DNA of 9,191 bases, from positions 1 through 9,191 of the forward strand of contig JAISPE010000192.1 in NCBI GenBank assembly GCA_031275145.1, written 5' to 3'. Below are positions 6,548 to 9,191 of the stretch, in pieces. Both the position numbers and the translations under genes were made by a program. The notes below the pieces were generated by a model. That model was not told where the DNA came from, did not search any database, and worked only from the letters and a program-made list of their open reading frames with translations. This DNA is from Prevotellaceae bacterium. GTDB lineage: Bacteria > Bacteroidota > Bacteroidia > Bacteroidales > UBA932. Positions within the stretch are counted from its first letter, which is position 1, and each line of letters starts with the position of its first letter.

Positions 6548-7439
6548 AATGACCTGGAAGCAGATTATTGAAGATTATATGGTGTATTTAACGCTTGAGA
6601 AATCCCTCTCGCCTGCATCGATAGAAGCATACGGTTATGATTTGAAAAAATTGAAGGAATATATGGAAAACTGTTCCATTGATCCCGAAAACGTTACTTT
6701 GGAAGATTTGGAAACTTTTTTAGCCGGTATATACGACAAAGGACTTGTCCGGACTTCTCAGGCGCGTATATTGAGCGGAATAAGAGGGTTTTTCAAATAT
6801 ATGCAAATGGAAAACCTGATAAAAGCGTCTCCTACGGAATTGCTCGAAAATCCTAACCCTCAACGAAAATTGCCGAACATTCTCTCGGCAGAAGAAATCG
6901 ACAGGATAATCAACGGAATAGATGTAAGTGTTGCCGGAGGTCATCGAAACAGGGCTATCATTGAGGTACTGTATGGTTGCGGGTTACGGGTTACAGAACT
7001 GGTTTCCCTGTTGATTTCGTGCTATTTTCCCAAAAAGGGTTTTATCAGGGTAATCGGCAAGGGCAATAAGGAACGGCTGGTACCGATAGGCGCTCAGGCA
7101 ATAAACGCGATAAATATCTACCTGAAACAGAGAAATGAAATCAACGTCAAAAAGGGAAACGAAGATATTCTTTTTCTCAACAACAGAGGAACTAAATTAA
7201 CTCGTGTGATGATACTTATTATGGTAAAACAGGCAGCCTTGGAGGCGGGTATCGAAAAAAACATAAGTCCGCATACTTTCCGCCATTCTTTTGCCACTCA
7301 TCTGGTCGAGGGAGGCGCCGACCTGAGAGCCGTACAGGAAATGCTTGGTCACGAAACTATCGTTACTACCGAAATATATACCCACCTCGACCAAAAATAT
7401 CTCAGAGAAATAATCCGGCTGCATCCGAGAAATGTCTGA
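6540..7439 (+). CDS. xerD: Site-specific tyrosine recombinase XerD
   Basis: A 299-residue tyrosine recombinase of the XerC/XerD type, which resolves chromosome dimers at dif near the terminus during division. The N-terminal SAM-like DNA-binding domain covers about residues 8-92. The catalytic domain, from about 112, keeps all active-site residues: R150 (GCGLRVTEL), K174 (VIGKGNKERLVP), H245 and R248 (HTFRHSFATHL), H271 (MLGHE) and nucleophile Y280 (EIYTHL). The length and motifs are those of housekeeping Xer rather than a phage or element integrase. The ATG at 6540 overlaps the dxs stop by eight bases; an in-frame ATG at 6549 is an alternative that would avoid most of the overlap. XerD versus XerC naming is by overall resemblance; no second Xer gene is in view. 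Co-transcription with dxs is likely. Confidence 0.93.
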   Translation: MLKMTWKQIIEDYMVYLTLEKSLSPASIEAYGYDLKKLKEYMENCSIDPENVTLEDLETFLAGIYDKGLVRTSQARILSGIRGFFKYMQMENLIKASPTELLENPNPQRKLPNILSAEEIDRIINGIDVSVAGGHRNRAIIEVLYGCGLRVTELVSLLISCYFPKKGFIRVIGKGNKERLVPIGAQAINAINIYLKQRNEINVKKGNEDILFLNNRGTKLTRVMILIMVKQAALEAGIEKNISPHTFRHSFATHLVEGGADLRAVQEMLGHETIVTTEIYTHLDQKYLREIIRLHPRNV

Positions 7440-7465
7440 ACTGTGATTTCTCGCGATTCTACATG

Positions 7466-7607
7466 TCCTGCCTTTCAGGCGGAAGAGGGTTGGTGGTATC
7501 CGTCCGCGGGTCGCGACCTGCAGTTATGAAAATTACGTCCTTTCAGGACGTTCCGACAAGCGTCATTACGCTTTCAGTTTCGTTACGAAACGGTTATTCG
7601 CAATGAC
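7466..7607 (+). repeat. Composite hairpin repeat, copy 2
   Basis: This block starts 27 bases after the xerD stop. In order it contains GCCT-TTC-AGGC (7470-7480), the stretch GGAAGAGGGTTGGTGG (7481-7496), a GC-rich palindrome with GGTCGCGACC at its core (7506-7521), GTTATGAAAATT (7523-7534), the perfect 7-bp stem ACGTCCT/AGGACGT with loop TTC (7535-7551), and the 57-base module 7551-7607. The module encloses GTTTCG-TTA-CGAAAC (7577-7591) inside GTCATT...AATGAC. The order matches the minus strand of 2873-2685, so this is a second, compact copy of the same element in opposite orientation. Confidence 0.8.
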
Positions 7608-7625
7608 AAGCACGAAACAGTTGTC

Positions 7626-7647
7626 CGTTACCTCGTCCGAGGAAACG
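7626..7647. repeat. Small hairpin downstream of copy 2
   Basis: CGTT (7626-7629) pairs with AACG (7644-7647), and inside an A-A mismatch CCTCG pairs with CGAGG around a two-base loop. It is not followed by a T-tract, so it is not a classic terminator. The remaining stretch 7648-7739 shows nothing recognisable. Confidence 0.4.
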
Positions 7648-7739
7648 AAAGAGGTGATATTGGAAGATATATTTACTCCGTTTATCGTAAAAAAAGGCTT
7701 TTTCGTCGATTTTTTCGGGCGCACAGTGACATGTATATA

Positions 7740-7747
7740 TACTTTTG
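7740..7747 (+). promoter_or_regulatory. Candidate Bacteroidota -7 element for the DUF3943 gene
   Basis: TACTTTTG matches TAnnTTTG, 64 bases before the preferred ATG at 7812. Transcription would begin near 7752, so the in-frame ATG at 7767 would have a very short leader. The -33 region is poor; TTTTTCGG at 7711-7718 is the nearest candidate. Confidence 0.4.
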
Positions 7748-7811
7748 TCGAAAGTTATTAATATCAATGGAAGTAAAACAAACGATTGTGGCAGACGGAG
7801 ATTTCAAATTA

Positions 7812-9191
7812 ATGAAAAAGAAAGTAACATGTTTGATAATAATGATTTTATCTGTATGGAGTATGCCGGTTCAGGCACAGTATTCGACAACATTTTTGCA
7901 TACGGATTCGATAAAAATACAGCGCAGTGCAAAAAAGAATTACTGGCGTCCGGCAGTAGAAATCATCGGACTGAATACCGGTATCTGGGCTTTCGACCGT
8001 TATGTGCTGAATGAAGACTGGGCTCGAATATCGGCAAGTTCGATAAAACGCAATATGAAACAGAAATTTATTTGGGATAATGATATGTTTGCCACCAATC
8101 TCTTTGCTCATCCCTATCATGGAGGACTGTATTTTAACGCGGCACGGTCGAACGGTCTGAGTTTCTGGCAATCCGTTCCCCTTACTTTCGGAGGCAGTTA
8201 TATGTGGGAACTGATTTTCGAAAAACAGCCGCCTTCTTTAAACGACATCATAGCGACACCCATAGGCGGCGTTGCTATGGGCGAAATTACACATCGCTTT
8301 TCACGACTGTTTTTGGACGACAGCAAAAGAGGATGGGAACGTTTGGGACGCGAATTTGTTGCGGGAATTATCTCGCCGGTGGATTTACTGAACAGGATTT
8401 TGTCTGGCAAAGCGTGGAAATATCATTCGCCCGACAATGACGGCTATACAGATTTAAGCCCTCTCTTTCAAATCCGTTTTTCCGTTGCCAACCGTTTTAT
8501 GTCCGATTTATATGAAAATAAAAGTATATTTAACATGAGTATCAGCGCCGAAACGGTTTATGGGGAGATATTTACCGGCGAGCCGCACAGTCCGTACGAT
8601 TATTTTAAAAGCGAAATAAATGCAAATCCGCTTGGAAAGCAACCGCTTTTGTCGGATGTAAGCATAATCGGGCTGATATGGGGCAGGGAATGGAACAGAA
8701 ACGGAGCTAACTGGATGGCTGGCATTTTTCAGCATTTCGATTACTACGATTCCAATCCGGTAGTTGAAGGAAGTAAAAGACCATACGAATTTGCCGAAAC
8801 CGCCTCTTTCGGCGGGGGATTGATTTATGCAAATCAACGCAATAACCGTCTGTCCAACTTCAAGGGGGAACTGTTTGCCAATCTCGTTTTGCTTGGCGCA
8901 AGCGAATCGGACTACTGCGTTCTCGACAAACGCAATTACAATTTAGGTAACGGCTACAGTTTTAAATTCAACGGAATGTTTTCGTTCGGGAAAAAATTCG
9001 ATATCGCTTTCGGATTCAAACATTATCACATTTTCACGTCCATAGGTTACGGCTCTGTCGAAGCCGAAATGAACGGCTTACCCGAAGACTCCGAAATTGA
9101 TTATGCCAATGTGCAGGGTAATAAAGGCCGTGCCCTCCTCGACAAAATTCATATAGATACAGGATTTCAGCTGTCAAAACGCATCCGAATC
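7812..9191 (+). CDS. DUF3943 domain outer-membrane-type protein (3' end beyond window)
   Basis: The frame stays open for 460 codons to the window edge, so the protein is truncated here by the window, not broken. It starts with a clear signal peptide, MKKKVTCLIIMILSVWSMPVQA, with cleavage expected between A22 and Q23. The region 88-158 has the pattern I associate with DUF3943 (PF13084): AHPYHGGLYFNAAR (99-112), a WE pair (132-133), PPSLNDI (140-146) and a PIGGVAMGE segment (150-158). Later parts have many short, aromatic-rich alternating stretches (for example NGYSFKFNGMFSFGKKFDIAFGF near 380-400), consistent with outer-membrane beta-strands. Function is unknown. The start at 7812 is chosen because it gives a well-formed signal peptide; the in-frame ATG at 7767 would add 15 polar residues before it. 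It stands alone after a repeat-bearing gap and probably has its own promoter. Confidence 0.8.
   Translation, partial: MKKKVTCLIIMILSVWSMPVQAQYSTTFLHTDSIKIQRSAKKNYWRPAVEIIGLNTGIWAFDRYVLNEDWARISASSIKRNMKQKFIWDNDMFATNLFAHPYHGGLYFNAARSNGLSFWQSVPLTFGGSYMWELIFEKQPPSLNDIIATPIGGVAMGEITHRFSRLFLDDSKRGWERLGREFVAGIISPVDLLNRILSGKAWKYHSPDNDGYTDLSPLFQIRFSVANRFMSDLYENKSIFNMSISAETVYGEIFTGEPHSPYDYFKSEINANPLGKQPLLSDVSIIGLIWGREWNRNGANWMAGIFQHFDYYDSNPVVEGSKRPYEFAETASFGGGLIYANQRNNRLSNFKGELFANLVLLGASESDYCVLDKRNYNLGNGYSFKFNGMFSFGKKFDIAFGFKHYHIFTSIGYGSVEAEMNGLPEDSEIDYANVQGNKGRALLDKIHIDTGFQLSKRIRI

Noticed and set aside
6540..7439. Mobile-element integrase rather than housekeeping Xer
   Set aside because: Length, motif spacing and overlap with dxs fit a core Xer recombinase. 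No attachment-site repeats or cargo genes were seen, so any link to the adjacent hairpin repeat is unsupported.
7466..7647. CRISPR array
   Set aside because: The hairpins differ from one another and are not regularly spaced direct repeats with unique spacers. No cas gene is nearby.
7767..7811. Upstream in-frame ATG for the DUF3943 protein
   Set aside because: It would put 15 mostly polar residues ahead of an otherwise perfect signal peptide and lies only about 20 bases after the candidate -7 element. It is less likely than 7812 but not excluded.
7745..8014. Plus-strand frame of 89 codons at the start of the DUF3943 gene
   Set aside because: It is in another frame than the 460-codon DUF3943 frame, which has a signal peptide and family motifs over the same bases.

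Overview
The window looks like chromosomal DNA of a member of the Bacteroidota, probably Bacteroidales. Three things suggest this. The genes lack clear Shine-Dalgarno sequences and have A/T-rich leaders. Several start regions carry the Bacteroidota sigma-factor -7 motif TAnnTTTG. The protein set also fits: a type IA topoisomerase with lysine-rich C-terminal repeats instead of zinc fingers, a secreted DUF1080 protein and a DUF3943 outer-membrane-type protein.

Layout from left to right: topA (105-2483, +) is followed by a 567-base convergent gap (2484-3050) packed with inverted repeats. Next is a minus-strand pair read from 4499 down to 3051: a secreted DUF1080 protein and then a LolD/MacB-type ABC ATPase. 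The first gene's TAA directly abuts the second gene's ATG. A 167-base divergent promoter region (4500-4666) separates this pair from dxs (4667-6547, +). dxs overlaps xerD (6540-7439, +) by eight bases. A 372-base gap (7440-7811) carries a second hairpin cluster. The window ends inside a secreted DUF3943 protein (from 7812, +), which is open at the right edge.

The coding genes are mostly housekeeping and unrelated in pathway: DNA supercoiling, isoprenoid precursor synthesis, chromosome-dimer resolution and envelope functions. The least ordinary content is intergenic. The two larger gaps hold what appear to be two copies, in opposite orientation, of one composite hairpin-rich repeat. The best-matching module is 59 versus 57 bases with 52 of 59 alignment columns identical (2685-2743 minus, 7551-7607 plus). 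The neighbouring modules are also colinear. Copy 1 carries an extra 47-base piece bounded by GGAA direct repeats and an additional nested palindromic section. A separate long palindrome (2558-2641, 36-base arms) lies beside copy 1. No transposase, CRISPR array, tRNA or rRNA was seen.
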